A stretch of 64,000 bases of DNA from Erythrobacter ramosus (lineage in GTDB: Bacteria > Pseudomonadota > Alphaproteobacteria > Sphingomonadales > Sphingomonadaceae). The stretch is taken from assembly GCF_009828055.1 (NCBI RefSeq), contig NZ_WTYB01000002.1, positions 434,001-498,000 of the forward strand, read 5' to 3'. This document shows, piece after piece, positions 1 through 8,596 of the stretch. A program made the position numbers and the translations under genes. The notes beneath the pieces are model-generated. The model was not told the DNA's origin. It saw only the letters and a list, made by a program, of their open reading frames with translations, and did not search any database. The first letter of the stretch is position 1. The number at the start of each line of letters is the position of its first letter.

Positions 1-1
1 G

Positions 2-1753
2 AAGAAGCTGGTCCCGGTGGGCGAGAAGCGCTGGATTGCCGGGCGGCTCGACCGCTACGGCGACATGCTTCAGATCGTTCACCCCGATCATATCGAGGCG
101 GAAAGCGCCGCCAATATGGGTCGCTTGAGCGAGCCGGTCTATCGCCTGTCGGACGGGCTGACCCAGCCGCGCATCGCCGATTTCGTTCGCCAGTCGCTCA
201 CCCGCCTTCCGGCGCTGCCCGAATGGATCGAACCGGGGCAACTGGAGCGCGCGGGTTGGCCCGCCTGGGCCGATGCGCTGCGCTTGGGGCATGAAACCAC
301 CGACGCCAAAGCGCTAGACCGGCTTGCCTATGACGAGTTGCTGGCGAACAGCCTCGCGCTGCTGCTGGTCAAAGCCGAGGGGCGGCGGCGCAAGGGACAG
401 GCGTTGGCGGGCGACGGGCGCCTGCGAGCAAAGCTGCAACTGCCCTTCGCGCTGACGGGCGCACAGGCACGCTCCATTGGCGAGATCGCGGGTGACATGG
501 CGCAGGAAGCGCCGATGCTGCGGCTGCTGCAAGGCGATGTCGGGGCGGGTAAGACGGTGGTGGCGCTCAATGCGATGCTGATCGCGGTGGAATCGGGAAA
601 GCAGGCCGCGTTGCTCGCGCCGACCGAAATTCTTGCGCGGCAGCACTTCGAGACTTTGCGCAAGATGCTCGGGCCGACGGGCGTGGAGATCGCGCTGCTG
701 ACCGGCCGTGCGAAGGGGCGGGAGCGCGAGTCTATCCTGATGGGGCTGATGGATGGCTCGATCCAGATGCTGGTTGGCACCCATGCGATCTTTCAGGACA
801 CGGTCAATTACCGCGATCTGGGGTTGGTGGTGATCGACGAGCAGCACCGATTTGGTGTGGCGCAGCGACTGGCACTCGCCGCCAAAGGCAGGCGTGCGCC
901 GCATACGCTCGCGATGACTGCGACCCCGATCCCGCGCTCGCTGACACTGGCGCAATATGGCGAGATGGACGTGAGCCGTCTCGACGAACTGCCCCCCGGG
1001 CGGCAGGCGATTGACACGCGCGTGGTGCCGCAAGAGCGGATGGACGAGGTGGTGGCCGGGGTCGAACGCCACCTTGCAAGCGGGCAACAGGCCTATTGGG
1101 TCTGCCCGATGGTGCGCGAGATCGACGGCGTGCCTGATCTGGCGGACATCGCTGCGGCCGAGGCGCGCTATGCGGCGCTGAAGGAGCGGTTTGGCGACGC
1201 TGTCGTGCTCGTCCACGGCCAGCTCCGCCCCGAGGTCAAGGATGCGGCGATGGAGCGTTTTGCCAGCGGTGCGGCGCGGCTGCTGGTGGCAACTACCGTG
1301 ATCGAGGTCGGGGTGGACGTGCCGTCAGCCACACTGATGGTGATCGAACAGGCCGAGCGCTTCGGCCTTGCGCAATTGCACCAGCTACGCGGACGTGTGG
1401 GGCGGGGAGCGGAGAAATCGACCTGCCTGTTGCTGCGCGGCAGTGCGCTGTCCGAGACGGGTCGGGCACGATTGGCCCTGATGCGCGAGACGCAGGACGG
1501 GTTCCGGATCGCTGAGGAAGATCTCGCCCTTCGCGGTGGCGGCGAATTGCTCGGCACGCGGCAATCAGGTGAGGCGGCGTTCCGGATCGCGAATCTGGAA
1601 CAGATGCAGCGCCTCTTGCCGATTGCTCACGGCGATGCACGGCTGCTGATGGAGCGCGACGGCGGCCTTACCAGCCCGCGCGGGGAAGCGGCGCGGTTGC
1701 TGCTTTATCTGTTCGAACGCGACTGGGGGGTGCAGTTGCTGCGCGGCGGCTAG
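2..1753 (+). CDS. recG: ATP-dependent DNA helicase RecG (5' end outside the window)
   Basis: RecG is a superfamily 2 helicase that remodels stalled replication forks and Holliday junctions. The open frame enters from the left edge, so about 100 N-terminal residues are missing relative to the usual ~690. The start of the visible part belongs to the wedge/OB region. Helicase motifs follow in order: Walker A GDVGAGKT about 175 residues in, DEQHRFG (motif II, here DEQH), TATPIPRSL (motif III), and the C-terminal QLRGRVGRG block (motif VI). The gene ends in a normal TAG, and its last 4 bases overlap the end of the convergent phosphatase gene. Identification rests on these family-typical motifs; I see no damage. 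Confidence 0.95.
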   Translation, partial: KKLVPVGEKRWIAGRLDRYGDMLQIVHPDHIEAESAANMGRLSEPVYRLSDGLTQPRIADFVRQSLTRLPALPEWIEPGQLERAGWPAWADALRLGHETTDAKALDRLAYDELLANSLALLLVKAEGRRRKGQALAGDGRLRAKLQLPFALTGAQARSIGEIAGDMAQEAPMLRLLQGDVGAGKTVVALNAMLIAVESGKQAALLAPTEILARQHFETLRKMLGPTGVEIALLTGRAKGRERESILMGLMDGSIQMLVGTHAIFQDTVNYRDLGLVVIDEQHRFGVAQRLALAAKGRRAPHTLAMTATPIPRSLTLAQYGEMDVSRLDELPPGRQAIDTRVVPQERMDEVVAGVERHLASGQQAYWVCPMVREIDGVPDLADIAAAEARYAALKERFGDAVVLVHGQLRPEVKDAAMERFASGAARLLVATTVIEVGVDVPSATLMVIEQAERFGLAQLHQLRGRVGRGAEKSTCLLLRGSALSETGRARLALMRETQDGFRIAEEDLALRGGGELLGTRQSGEAAFRIANLEQMQRLLPIAHGDARLLMERDGGLTSPRGEAARLLLYLFERDWGVQLLRGG

Positions 1754-2250
1754 GCCCGCTGCTGCACGCCTTCGCGGATCAGGCGGTCGACCCACGCGCC
1801 TGTGCCCAGCGAGATTACGCTCCACGCTGCCTCGAACGCGGCGGTATCGCCGTAGTAGGGATCGGCTACGGGCTCACCCCGGCGACCATCGACCGCGTCC
1901 ATCAACATCGCCAACGTGGCCGTACCATCGCGCGGCGCACGGGCGCGCAGGCCTTCGAGATTGGCGCGGTCCATCGCGATGATGTGGCTGAACCGGTAAA
2001 AATCATCCTGCTCGATCTGCCGTGCCGACTGTCCGGTGATATCGATACCATTCAGATTGGCGACCGCGATGGCGCGGGGATCGGGCTGGCTACCGACGTG
2101 ATAGGACGCGGTTCCGGCGGAATCGACATGAAACGAAAGTTGCCGCTCCAGCGCCGCTGCGCGGAACGCACCCTCCGCCATCGGTGACCGGCAGATATTG
2201 CCGAGACACACAAACAAAACGCCGATCCTGTGTTCAAATCCCCCATGCAT
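1750..2250 (-). CDS. Low-molecular-weight protein-tyrosine phosphatase
   Basis: A cytoplasmic phosphatase of the arsenate-reductase-like LMW-PTP fold. The signature loop CLGNICRS (C-X5-R-S, residues 15-22) supplies the cysteine nucleophile and the phosphate-binding arginine, and VADPYYGD near residue 130 supplies the general-acid aspartate. At 166 residues it is full length. ATG at 2250 is used; the real start could be a few codons further in. It converges on recG with a 4-base overlap, which says nothing about function. No exopolysaccharide tyrosine kinase is adjacent, so the substrate cannot be inferred from context. Confidence 0.9.
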   Translation of the reverse strand: MHGGFEHRIGVLFVCLGNICRSPMAEGAFRAAALERQLSFHVDSAGTASYHVGSQPDPRAIAVANLNGIDITGQSARQIEQDDFYRFSHIIAMDRANLEGLRARAPRDGTATLAMLMDAVDGRRGEPVADPYYGDTAAFEAAWSVISLGTGAWVDRLIREGVQQRA

Positions 2251-2399
2251 TAGGGTGCGTTAGTATAAAATATCATGCCTGTCCACGCCCTATCATCTTG
2301 GTTTCATGCGGAACATGCATCGCTGTCGACGAAGCGTTAGCAGGGCGGGACAAGATTGAAGCGCCCTGGGACACCTGGGACAGCGGAGGGAGGCCCGGC

Positions 2400-3782
2400 C
2401 TAAGCTGCGGCGGCGGGAAGCGGCGCGGTGGTCGCCAGAACGTCCTCGGTGATCCGTCGGATATTGACCTTGGCCTTCAGTCTTGCGCCCAACAGTGCCG
2501 TGCCAGAAACCTTGCGCTGGACAAACAATGTCTCAATCGGCGGAAACGCCCATGTGTCCTTGTCCTGAGCGATGGCATAGCCTTCATCGCGCAGCAGCGG
2601 GATAAAGGCCCGGTCGCCGAAATCGAAGGGGGCGTCCTCGCGCATTTCGCCAATCACGATCTCGATCATCTTGTTGACCCGCTCGGGGTGCTTTTCAGGG
2701 ACAATCGGCATCATGAACCCGGCTTCGATCGTGGCGGCGAGCACGTCTTCGGCATTGCCGCGCAGGCCGGCGGCGAGCATCTTGCGATAGCCGTTGGCCA
2801 CCATCGGATCGACCGGGCGGCAGGCCCCAAAGTCGAGCAGGATGATCTCACCCGTCTCCCGCCGATAGCGGAAGTTGGCGAAATTGGGATCGGTCTGCAT
2901 CACGCCGAAATCGAACAATTCGCGCGTCACCAGCCGGATCAATCGCGCGAATACCTCGTCTCGGCGTTCGGGCGGCTCGTTGCCGAGCTCCTCGATGCTC
3001 ACCCCGTCTTCAAAGCTCATCGCAAGGATTGAGCCGCGGGTCAGGCCTTCGTGCAGGCGGGGCACGACGAAGCCCGGCGTGCCCGCCAGCCGCTCACGAT
3101 ACATCGCCATCTGCGCGCCTTCGCGGGTGTAATCGGCTTCCTCGTGGAGCTGCTGCTTGGCCGCGGCCATCAGCTTACCCATCTCCAGCTCGGGCGGGGC
3201 GAAACCGGCCACCTTCAGCAGGGTCATTACATTATCGACGTCGGAATCGATGCTTTTGGCGACGCCGGGGTATTGCACCTTGATCGCCAGCTCTTCGCCA
3301 TCGCGGGTCAGGGCCTTGTGGACCTGGCCGATGGAGGCAGCGGCGATCGGGCGGGGGTTGAACCAGCGGAACTGCTTGCGCCAATCCGGCCCCCATTCGG
3401 CGCGCAGCACGGCATCGAGCTGCTTGGTCGGCATGAAATTGGCCTGATCGCGCAAGGTAGCGAGGATCCTTGACAATTCTTCGGGCAGGAAATCGCCCGC
3501 ATCCAGGCTGATCATCTGCCCCATCTTCATCGCCGCGCCGCGCAGGTGCGACAGGCGGTCGGTCATGCGCTGGACATTGCCGGGCGTGAGGATCAGGTCG
3601 CGGGCGTTGATGCCTTCGCCGCTGGCGATCCGGCGTGCGCCTTCGGCCACCATGCCGCTCGCCACGCCGCCGACCAGCCTTCCGAATGTGCCGAACCGCG
3701 CGATCCGGCCCGCAGGCACGGCGCGCTGGCGGCTCTTGTCTTCGGGGAGCTTATCGAAGTCGGGAATGTCGTCGTCGGCCAC
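2400..3782 (-). CDS. ABC1/AarF/UbiB family atypical protein kinase
   Basis: A member of the ABC1 (ADCK/UbiB) kinase-like family; characterised members support ubiquinone synthesis as ATPases/kinases. Visible motifs in order: KMGQ (the family KxGQ motif, about residue 86), AAASIGQVHKA (alanine-rich loop), the lysine in LAIKVQYPGV, EEADYTREG, QTDPNFANF (catalytic-loop equivalent) and LLDFGACR (DFG). The open frame extends further upstream, but that part overlaps the SDR gene and looks non-coding. The GTG at 3782 (VADDDIPDFDKLPEDK) gives 460 residues, normal for the family; no clear Shine-Dalgarno precedes it, so the start is tentative. It follows the SDR gene on the same strand by 95 bases. No ubiquinone-pathway gene is adjacent. 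Confidence 0.88.
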   Translation of the reverse strand: MADDDIPDFDKLPEDKSRQRAVPAGRIARFGTFGRLVGGVASGMVAEGARRIASGEGINARDLILTPGNVQRMTDRLSHLRGAAMKMGQMISLDAGDFLPEELSRILATLRDQANFMPTKQLDAVLRAEWGPDWRKQFRWFNPRPIAAASIGQVHKALTRDGEELAIKVQYPGVAKSIDSDVDNVMTLLKVAGFAPPELEMGKLMAAAKQQLHEEADYTREGAQMAMYRERLAGTPGFVVPRLHEGLTRGSILAMSFEDGVSIEELGNEPPERRDEVFARLIRLVTRELFDFGVMQTDPNFANFRYRRETGEIILLDFGACRPVDPMVANGYRKMLAAGLRGNAEDVLAATIEAGFMMPIVPEKHPERVNKMIEIVIGEMREDAPFDFGDRAFIPLLRDEGYAIAQDKDTWAFPPIETLFVQRKVSGTALLGARLKAKVNIRRITEDVLATTAPLPAAAA

Positions 3783-3877
3783 GAGGAGGGGTGTTCCAAT
3801 TGCGAGAGGCTTTTGCGGGCAACGGCTTGCGCGCGCCTGCGTTCCACCTGAAATGGTGCACCTTAGCTGATACTCAA

Positions 3878-4651
3878 CTAGGAAATGCTTAGGCCGCCGT
3901 CGACTGGCAGACATTGCCCGGTGATGTAGTTGGAATGGGTCGAGGCGAAGAACACTGCCAGCCCTTCGAGCCCTTCGTGATCGCCCGGACGCCGTAGCGG
4001 GATGCGCTTGGCCATCCATTCACCGAACCGAGGATCGGCGCGTGCAGTGATATCGGTTTCGTAAAAGCCGAATAGCAGCGCATTGGCGGTGATCTGGTAA
4101 CGCGCGAGTTCGAACGCGGCGGCGCGGGTGAGGCCGTTCACGGCCGCCTTGGACGCGGCATAATCGGACGAGCGGTTGACCCCCATGATCGACTGCCCGG
4201 ACGAAGTCACGATCAGCTTACCACCCGCATCGCCGTCTTGCGCGCGGGCGATCATGTGGCGGGTGACGTGCTTGTAGACCAGCGCCGCGCCGCGGGTGTT
4301 GACGCCCATGGTGTTGTCCCAGCCTTCGGGTGTGATTTCGGGGATCGCCTGACCCGCGCCCGGAATTCCCGCATTGGCAAAGCACACATCGACACGGCCG
4401 AGCGTGTCGAGCGTCGCTGCCATGGCGCGGGCAATCGCAGCTTCCTCGGTTACTTCGCAGGCGAGCGCGATGACGCGGCCGGTTCCCAATTCGCCCAGTT
4501 CCTCAAGCGCGGCGGCGTTCTTCCTGGGATTGCGGGCCCAGATTGCAATATCGGCGCCTGCCTTCGCCAGCCCTCTTGCCATTGCGAGGCCAAGCCCGCC
4601 ATTGCCGCCGGTGATGATGGCCGCCGTGCCAGTCAGATCGAAGATGTTCAT
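3878..4651 (-). CDS. Short-chain dehydrogenase/reductase (SDR)
   Basis: A classical NAD(P)-dependent SDR of 257 residues. The glycine-rich nucleotide-binding motif TGGNGGLG is at residues 14-21. NAG occurs in CFANAGIPGAGQ, the catalytic serine in VTSSGQSIMG, and YAASK supplies the tyrosine and lysine near residue 160. The C-terminal GQCLPVDGG is typical of FabG-like SDRs. The start is taken at MNIFDLTG, which places the Rossmann motif at the usual distance from the N-terminus; the longer frame to 4750 runs into the divergent DUF3429 gene. It lies upstream of the ABC1 kinase on the same strand. The substrate is unknown. Confidence 0.88.
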   Translation of the reverse strand: MNIFDLTGTAAIITGGNGGLGLAMARGLAKAGADIAIWARNPRKNAAALEELGELGTGRVIALACEVTEEAAIARAMAATLDTLGRVDVCFANAGIPGAGQAIPEITPEGWDNTMGVNTRGAALVYKHVTRHMIARAQDGDAGGKLIVTSSGQSIMGVNRSSDYAASKAAVNGLTRAAAFELARYQITANALLFGFYETDITARADPRFGEWMAKRIPLRRPGDHEGLEGLAVFFASTHSNYITGQCLPVDGGLSIS

Positions 4652-4729
4652 GGGCCCATGTGGTGGCGCAAACCGGCGTCGCTCGCAAGAGGATCGGGAA
4701 CCGCAACGCGCGGCAGGGTTTGAGCCGCC

Positions 4730-5200
4730 ATGGACGCAGTAACACCACAACCTCCCGCTTCGCTTTCCGCAGCGGCCCGCGCCTTGGGTTATGCCGGACT
4801 ATTGCCTCAGATCATCTGCATCGCGCTGATCCTGATGGGGCACGAATGGCGCTATTCGGCGCTGGCAGGCGGGTTTGCCTATGCGGCGGCGATCTTCAGC
4901 TTTCTGGGCGGGGTGTGGTGGGGCCAAGCGCTCGCCAGCGGCCGCGCGACCAGCGGTGCCTATGTAATCGCGGTCATACCGAGCCTGCTGGCCCTCGCGC
5001 TTTTCCTTCCTTGGACATTTGGCTGGGAATGGCCCGGCCCCGCGCTGTTCTATCTGGGAGCGCTGATCCTGGGCTCGCCGCTGATCGACCGGGCGCTGGG
5101 CTATGCCGCGCCAGACTTTCTACGGCTGCGCTGGCACCTTTCGATTGGGCTCGGGAGCCTGACGATTGCACTTGGCTTCCTGTCCGACCGGGTGATCTGA
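4730..5200 (+). CDS. DUF3429 family membrane protein
   Basis: A 156-residue integral membrane protein with about five hydrophobic segments. The GGVWWGQAL stretch after the second segment is characteristic of the DUF3429 family, whose function is not known. The ATG at 4730 is divergent from the SDR gene, with about 80 bases between the starts. No catalytic residues can be assigned. The family call rests on motif memory rather than a search. Confidence 0.75.
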   Translation: MDAVTPQPPASLSAAARALGYAGLLPQIICIALILMGHEWRYSALAGGFAYAAAIFSFLGGVWWGQALASGRATSGAYVIAVIPSLLALALFLPWTFGWEWPGPALFYLGALILGSPLIDRALGYAAPDFLRLRWHLSIGLGSLTIALGFLSDRVI

Positions 5201-5262
5201 CCGCGTTTTATGGGCAGGTGCGCAGGTCAGTGCTGCGCCTGTCGTTTGCGATGAATTAACCA

Positions 5263-7680
5263 ATGTATCCTAGGGACAAGCTTGGCTTTGCCCTCGGGAA
5301 CGCGTGCTTGATGATCGGAATTCTTCAGAATCTGGCCGACACGATACGGCGCACGTTCGGCTCAGCCGGCGAGGAAGTCGCTGGATTCAAGCAGGAGCTT
5401 GCGCAGCGTTCGGGTGCAGCCTTGCTGCGCCGCAAGCGCACCAAAGTTGCGCTGCTAGCGATACTATTCGGGGTTGTGTCCTCGATCATCGAACTTCCGC
5501 TACCCCTCGAAGACCTCTACCGCGCCGCGCGGGCAGAGCTTCGTTCCCGCCCCGCGCCGCGCGATGTCGTGATGATCGCAATCGACGATAAGACACGTGC
5601 CGCCAATCAGCACAACCTTCCCAACCGGATGCAAGACACCAAGGTGGTCGATACGCTGATCGCTTCCGGCGTGCGCCGGGTCGTGTTCGACCGCGCGCAT
5701 GCCGATCCCGAAACGCCGAAATCCGACGCGATGTTTGCCGACATGCTGGCCCGTCATCAAGGCAAGGTGTGGCTGGGCGTTGTCCCGGCAAGCGACATCG
5801 GGTTCCAGAGGGTCGACGAGATCGCGCCCCTCCCTGAATTCCGTAAAACCGTCAATCTTGCAGCGATGAACGGGCGCGCCAATCTTTTCGGCCTGTCGGT
5901 GATCTTTCCGACTTCGATCGACCTCGGGGGCAAAAAGGAGGGGTCCATCTCTGCCGTTCTTGCTGAATACACGGGGCCGACGCGGCTCTATCGGCCCGAC
6001 ACGGCGTTCGATGCCTCGACCGTTCCCTCGTTCAGCTATGTCGATGTGCTGAATGGCCGCGTACCGGCGGCTGAGCTGCGCGGCAAGAACGTGGTGATCG
6101 GGCAGGCCTTCTTTGGATCGAGTGACTACTACTTCTTGCCGTTCCGCCCGAACACGAAAGTGCCGGGCTCCTATTTTCATGTCCTTGGTGCGCACACACT
6201 GAAGCGCGGCGTGCCGCTTGACCTGATGTGGTACCCGGCGATGCTCCTGGCCGCGCTTGCCATGGCCGTGCAGGTTGTGAGCCGGCGGCGCGCGTCGAAT
6301 TCCTTGATGATAACGTCCTTCGGGCTGCTGATCGCGACATTCGTGTTCGACGAATTCACCTTCAATATCGACATTATGTCCGCACTGCTCGCCATGGGGG
6401 CGGCCGCCATCGGGTTCCAGCGGATCAATCGCAAGTATTACAGCAGTGATGTCGATGCGATGACGACGTCGGCTATCGCTTCGGATCGCCCGAGCGAGGA
6501 GCGTGATGTCTACGCGCTCAAGATTGCCAATCTCGCCGAGTTTTCGGAAGAATGGACGGCCCGCGAGATCGGGGAATTCGTCAACACTCTGATCGCTTAC
6601 GTGAAGGGTCCGGGCGAAGTCGGCGACGTTGCGTTCGAGCGTGATTTGCTGGTCTGGCTCGCGCCGCGCATGGAGAATGGCGAACTTGAACGCCATGCCG
6701 ATGGGCTTGCGATGATGCTCAAGACTGCAATCAGCTATGACTGGCAGTCATCCAACAGCGCTCCTGCGCTGGGGATCGATACCAATCATGATCTGCCGGT
6801 CGCCTCGCGCATCAAGAAGGCGATGCAGGCGGCAGACGAAGCTGCTAACCGCGGTGTGCGCTTCATCATCAATGACGCCGCACATCTTGAAGCGCGCAAC
6901 AATCGACTTCAGCTGATCAAGGTGTTGGAAAAGGGCCTGCGCGACCGCGATATTGGTGTGGCTTACCAGCCCAAGGTCGACCTTGCGTCAGGCCGGATCG
7001 TCGGTGCGGAAACCTTGATTCGCTGGCAGCCTGAGGGTGAGGAGCCAGTCAATCCGCAAGATCTGGTGCTCGCAGCCGAAGCCGGTGACCGGATCAACGA
7101 GCTCACCCTTGTTGTGATGGAAAAGGCGCTGCTCGAGGGTAAGCAGGCGATCGCGCTCGATCCGCGCTTCAAGCTGGCGGTCAACATGTCGGCCAAGAGC
7201 CTGTCGGACACGCACCTGCTGTTCGATATCATGACTTTGCTGGGGCGTTTTGACTTCCCGCCCGAAAATCTAACGCTGGAACTGACCGAAACCGCCAAGC
7301 TGGAGGATGACCGAATCGCTCCGCAGATCGCAGCACTGAAGGCGCGTGGCATCGGCCTGTCGATCGACGATTTCGGCACTGGCCAATCCAATCTCGAATA
7401 TATCGAGAAGCTGCCGAGCTCCGAGCTCAAGATCGACAAGCGTTTCGTGCAGCACATGGCTACTTCCGAGGAAAGCCGCGCGGTTGTGCGCGCCACGATC
7501 GAGATCGCGCATTCGCTCGGCAAGACCGTCGTCGCCGAAGGCGTTGAGGATCTTTCGGTCGCAGCGGCCTTGACGGCGATGGGTTGCGATCAGGCGCAAG
7601 GCTACCTGTTCTCGCGTGCGATCCCAATGTCAGAGCTGCTGGTGATGATGGGTGGACGAAGATCTGCAATTTACAGTTGA
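5263..7680 (+). CDS. CHASE2 sensor with degenerate GGDEF-like region and EAL phosphodiesterase domain
   Basis: A probable membrane-bound cyclic-di-GMP phosphodiesterase of 805 residues. After a cytoplasmic N-terminus and one hydrophobic segment (about 65-80) comes an extracytoplasmic CHASE2 domain (about 85-320), three transmembrane helices (about 325-395), a region about 410-550 that looks like a GGDEF domain without the signature, and an EAL domain (about 570-790). EAL catalytic positions look intact: the glutamate in GAETLIRW (EAL reads ETL), NMSAKS, ELTETA, IDDFGTG, DKRF, AEGVED and the glutamine in CDQAQGY. The start is uncertain: ATG 5263 has no ribosome site, and ATG 5311 (MIGILQNL) is an alternative. 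A TTAACC half-site sits just upstream of 5263. Confidence 0.85.
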   Translation: MYPRDKLGFALGNACLMIGILQNLADTIRRTFGSAGEEVAGFKQELAQRSGAALLRRKRTKVALLAILFGVVSSIIELPLPLEDLYRAARAELRSRPAPRDVVMIAIDDKTRAANQHNLPNRMQDTKVVDTLIASGVRRVVFDRAHADPETPKSDAMFADMLARHQGKVWLGVVPASDIGFQRVDEIAPLPEFRKTVNLAAMNGRANLFGLSVIFPTSIDLGGKKEGSISAVLAEYTGPTRLYRPDTAFDASTVPSFSYVDVLNGRVPAAELRGKNVVIGQAFFGSSDYYFLPFRPNTKVPGSYFHVLGAHTLKRGVPLDLMWYPAMLLAALAMAVQVVSRRRASNSLMITSFGLLIATFVFDEFTFNIDIMSALLAMGAAAIGFQRINRKYYSSDVDAMTTSAIASDRPSEERDVYALKIANLAEFSEEWTAREIGEFVNTLIAYVKGPGEVGDVAFERDLLVWLAPRMENGELERHADGLAMMLKTAISYDWQSSNSAPALGIDTNHDLPVASRIKKAMQAADEAANRGVRFIINDAAHLEARNNRLQLIKVLEKGLRDRDIGVAYQPKVDLASGRIVGAETLIRWQPEGEEPVNPQDLVLAAEAGDRINELTLVVMEKALLEGKQAIALDPRFKLAVNMSAKSLSDTHLLFDIMTLLGRFDFPPENLTLELTETAKLEDDRIAPQIAALKARGIGLSIDDFGTGQSNLEYIEKLPSSELKIDKRFVQHMATSEESRAVVRATIEIAHSLGKTVVAEGVEDLSVAAALTAMGCDQAQGYLFSRAIPMSELLVMMGGRRSAIYS

Positions 7681-7686
7681 TTAAGG

Positions 7687-7701
7687 TTAATAATGTGTTA
7701 A
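7687..7701. promoter_or_regulatory. CtrA-type box (TTAA-N7-TTAA)
   Basis: TTAA-TAATGTG-TTAA is an exact match to the TTAA-N7-TTAA full site recognised by the cell-cycle regulator CtrA in alphaproteobacteria, with an extra TTAA in phase just upstream at 7681. It starts 6 bases after the EAL gene stop and lies about 40 bases before a short ORF with a good ribosome site, so it probably controls that short transcript. Binding is inferred, not shown. Confidence 0.55.
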
Positions 7702-7740
7702 ACACGCCCTACAGCTTTTGCGCTGATAGGAGTGTATTTT

Positions 7741-7779
7741 ATGTGGGGTTGGATCACACACATGTTTGGCAGCCGCTAA
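7741..7779 (+). CDS. Putative 12-residue ORF in a short CtrA-box transcript
   Basis: ATG at 7741 opens a 12-codon frame reading MWGWITHMFGSR, preceded at 8 bases by a perfect AGGAG. It is framed by a CtrA-type box upstream and a strong intrinsic terminator 24 bases downstream, so the predicted transcript is only about 100-130 nt. The terminal codons form part of a small hairpin (AGCCG/CGGCT). It may be a genuine microprotein, a leader peptide (nothing follows the terminator to be attenuated), or an sRNA whose ORF is incidental. I know no homologue; the tryptophan-rich peptide could be membrane-associated. Confidence 0.4.
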   Translation: MWGWITHMFGSR

Positions 7780-7802
7780 GACGGCTCCGTCAGATATAGG
7801 AG

Positions 7803-7829
7803 AAAGCCCCGGGAAACTGGGGCTTTTTT
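7803..7829 (+). terminator. Rho-independent terminator
   Basis: Stem AAAGCCCC / GGGGCTTT with an 8-base loop, followed by a run of six T. It closes the short CtrA-box transcript and would also stop read-through from the EAL gene. Confidence 0.85.
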
Positions 7830-8041
7830 CGTTTCTGTGGCCGCGTTTCCCTTGGTAAGATACGCTCCGATGAAGATGGCATGGCCCGCCGGTTCTGCAT
7901 TGTGTAACGGCTGATCTGCAGCCAGCAGCGGTCGCCGATCGATTCTCATTAACCGTTGCGCTGCCCGCGCCTCCGCACCGTAGGCTAATCGGTCTCCATC
8001 ATCCCGGAGAACGATCTTGCCGTCCCAGACCTCCCCAACTC
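7830..8041. other. Intergenic stretch without a convincing gene
   Basis: No frame here shows recognisable protein similarity. A TTG at 8017 with GGAGA 6 bases upstream opens a 40-codon frame ending at 8139; it contains RRRLLVSLGISGMGLG, which looks like the start of an exported or membrane protein, but it stops abruptly. It may be the 5' remnant of a gene lost in the same deletion that removed the start of the methyltransferase that follows. Confidence 0.4.
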
Positions 8042-8596
8042 TTGCCGAGCTCGGCGATACCACCAAGGCCTTGGTCAGACGTCGCTTGCTCGTGTCGTTG
8101 GGTATCAGCGGGATGGGTCTTGGTGTTCCAAACGCATGATCATTTCGGGGGTTATGCGTCAGCGCGTGAAATTGGCTGCGCGCATGGTGTGCTGACGCAG
8201 CGGCTGCATCGCCTGTGCGATCAGTTGCTGGCGATCGACATCAGCCAGACGGCTCTCGCCCTCACTCAGCAAAGGCTGGGCACGAAGGCCGGCCTCGAAT
8301 TTGCGCAGATGGGCTTCCCGACCGAAGCGCCGCGAGGCCTGTTTGACCTGTGTGTCATGTCCGAGGTCGCCTATTACTGGGACGCTGATGACCTTTCCCG
8401 CGCGGCGCAATGGCTGGCGGATCACCTTGTGCCGGACGGACGCGTGGTGCTGGTGCATTACACGGGCGAGACCGATTACCCCTGCACGGCTGACGAGGCG
8501 GTGGGCGCGCTCCAAGGGGGGACATCTGGGCAGTTCACGACCTGCCTTGCCGAGCGGCAGGAAACCTATCGTCTCGATCTGTGGGTACGGCGATGA
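8042..8596 (+). pseudogene. 5'-truncated class I SAM-dependent methyltransferase
   Basis: From about 8150 onward the frame reads like the NodS-type/class I methyltransferases that accompany family 2 glycosyltransferases. Motif I is EIGCAHGVLT, followed by LLAIDISQTAL (acidic residue after beta 2), FDLCVMSEVAYYW and LVPDGRVVLVHY. Everything before YASAREIGC is unlike this family in all three frames: the usual ~50 N-terminal residues (DPW...Y.RRK... region) are missing and the frame has only a TTG start at 8042. Its TGA overlaps the ATG of the glycosyltransferase (ATGA), so the reading frame at the 3' end is conserved. The likely reading is a decayed gene, or a shortened one kept for translational coupling. 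Confidence 0.65.

Noticed and set aside
3783-4019. Extended N-terminus of the ABC1 kinase up to 4019
   Set aside because: It overlaps the end of the SDR gene and translates to sequence unlike the family; the GTG at 3782 gives the usual length.
7776-8066. A 96-codon minus-strand frame between the terminator and methyltransferase remnant
   Set aside because: No ribosome site, no family resemblance, and it would read back through the terminator stem.
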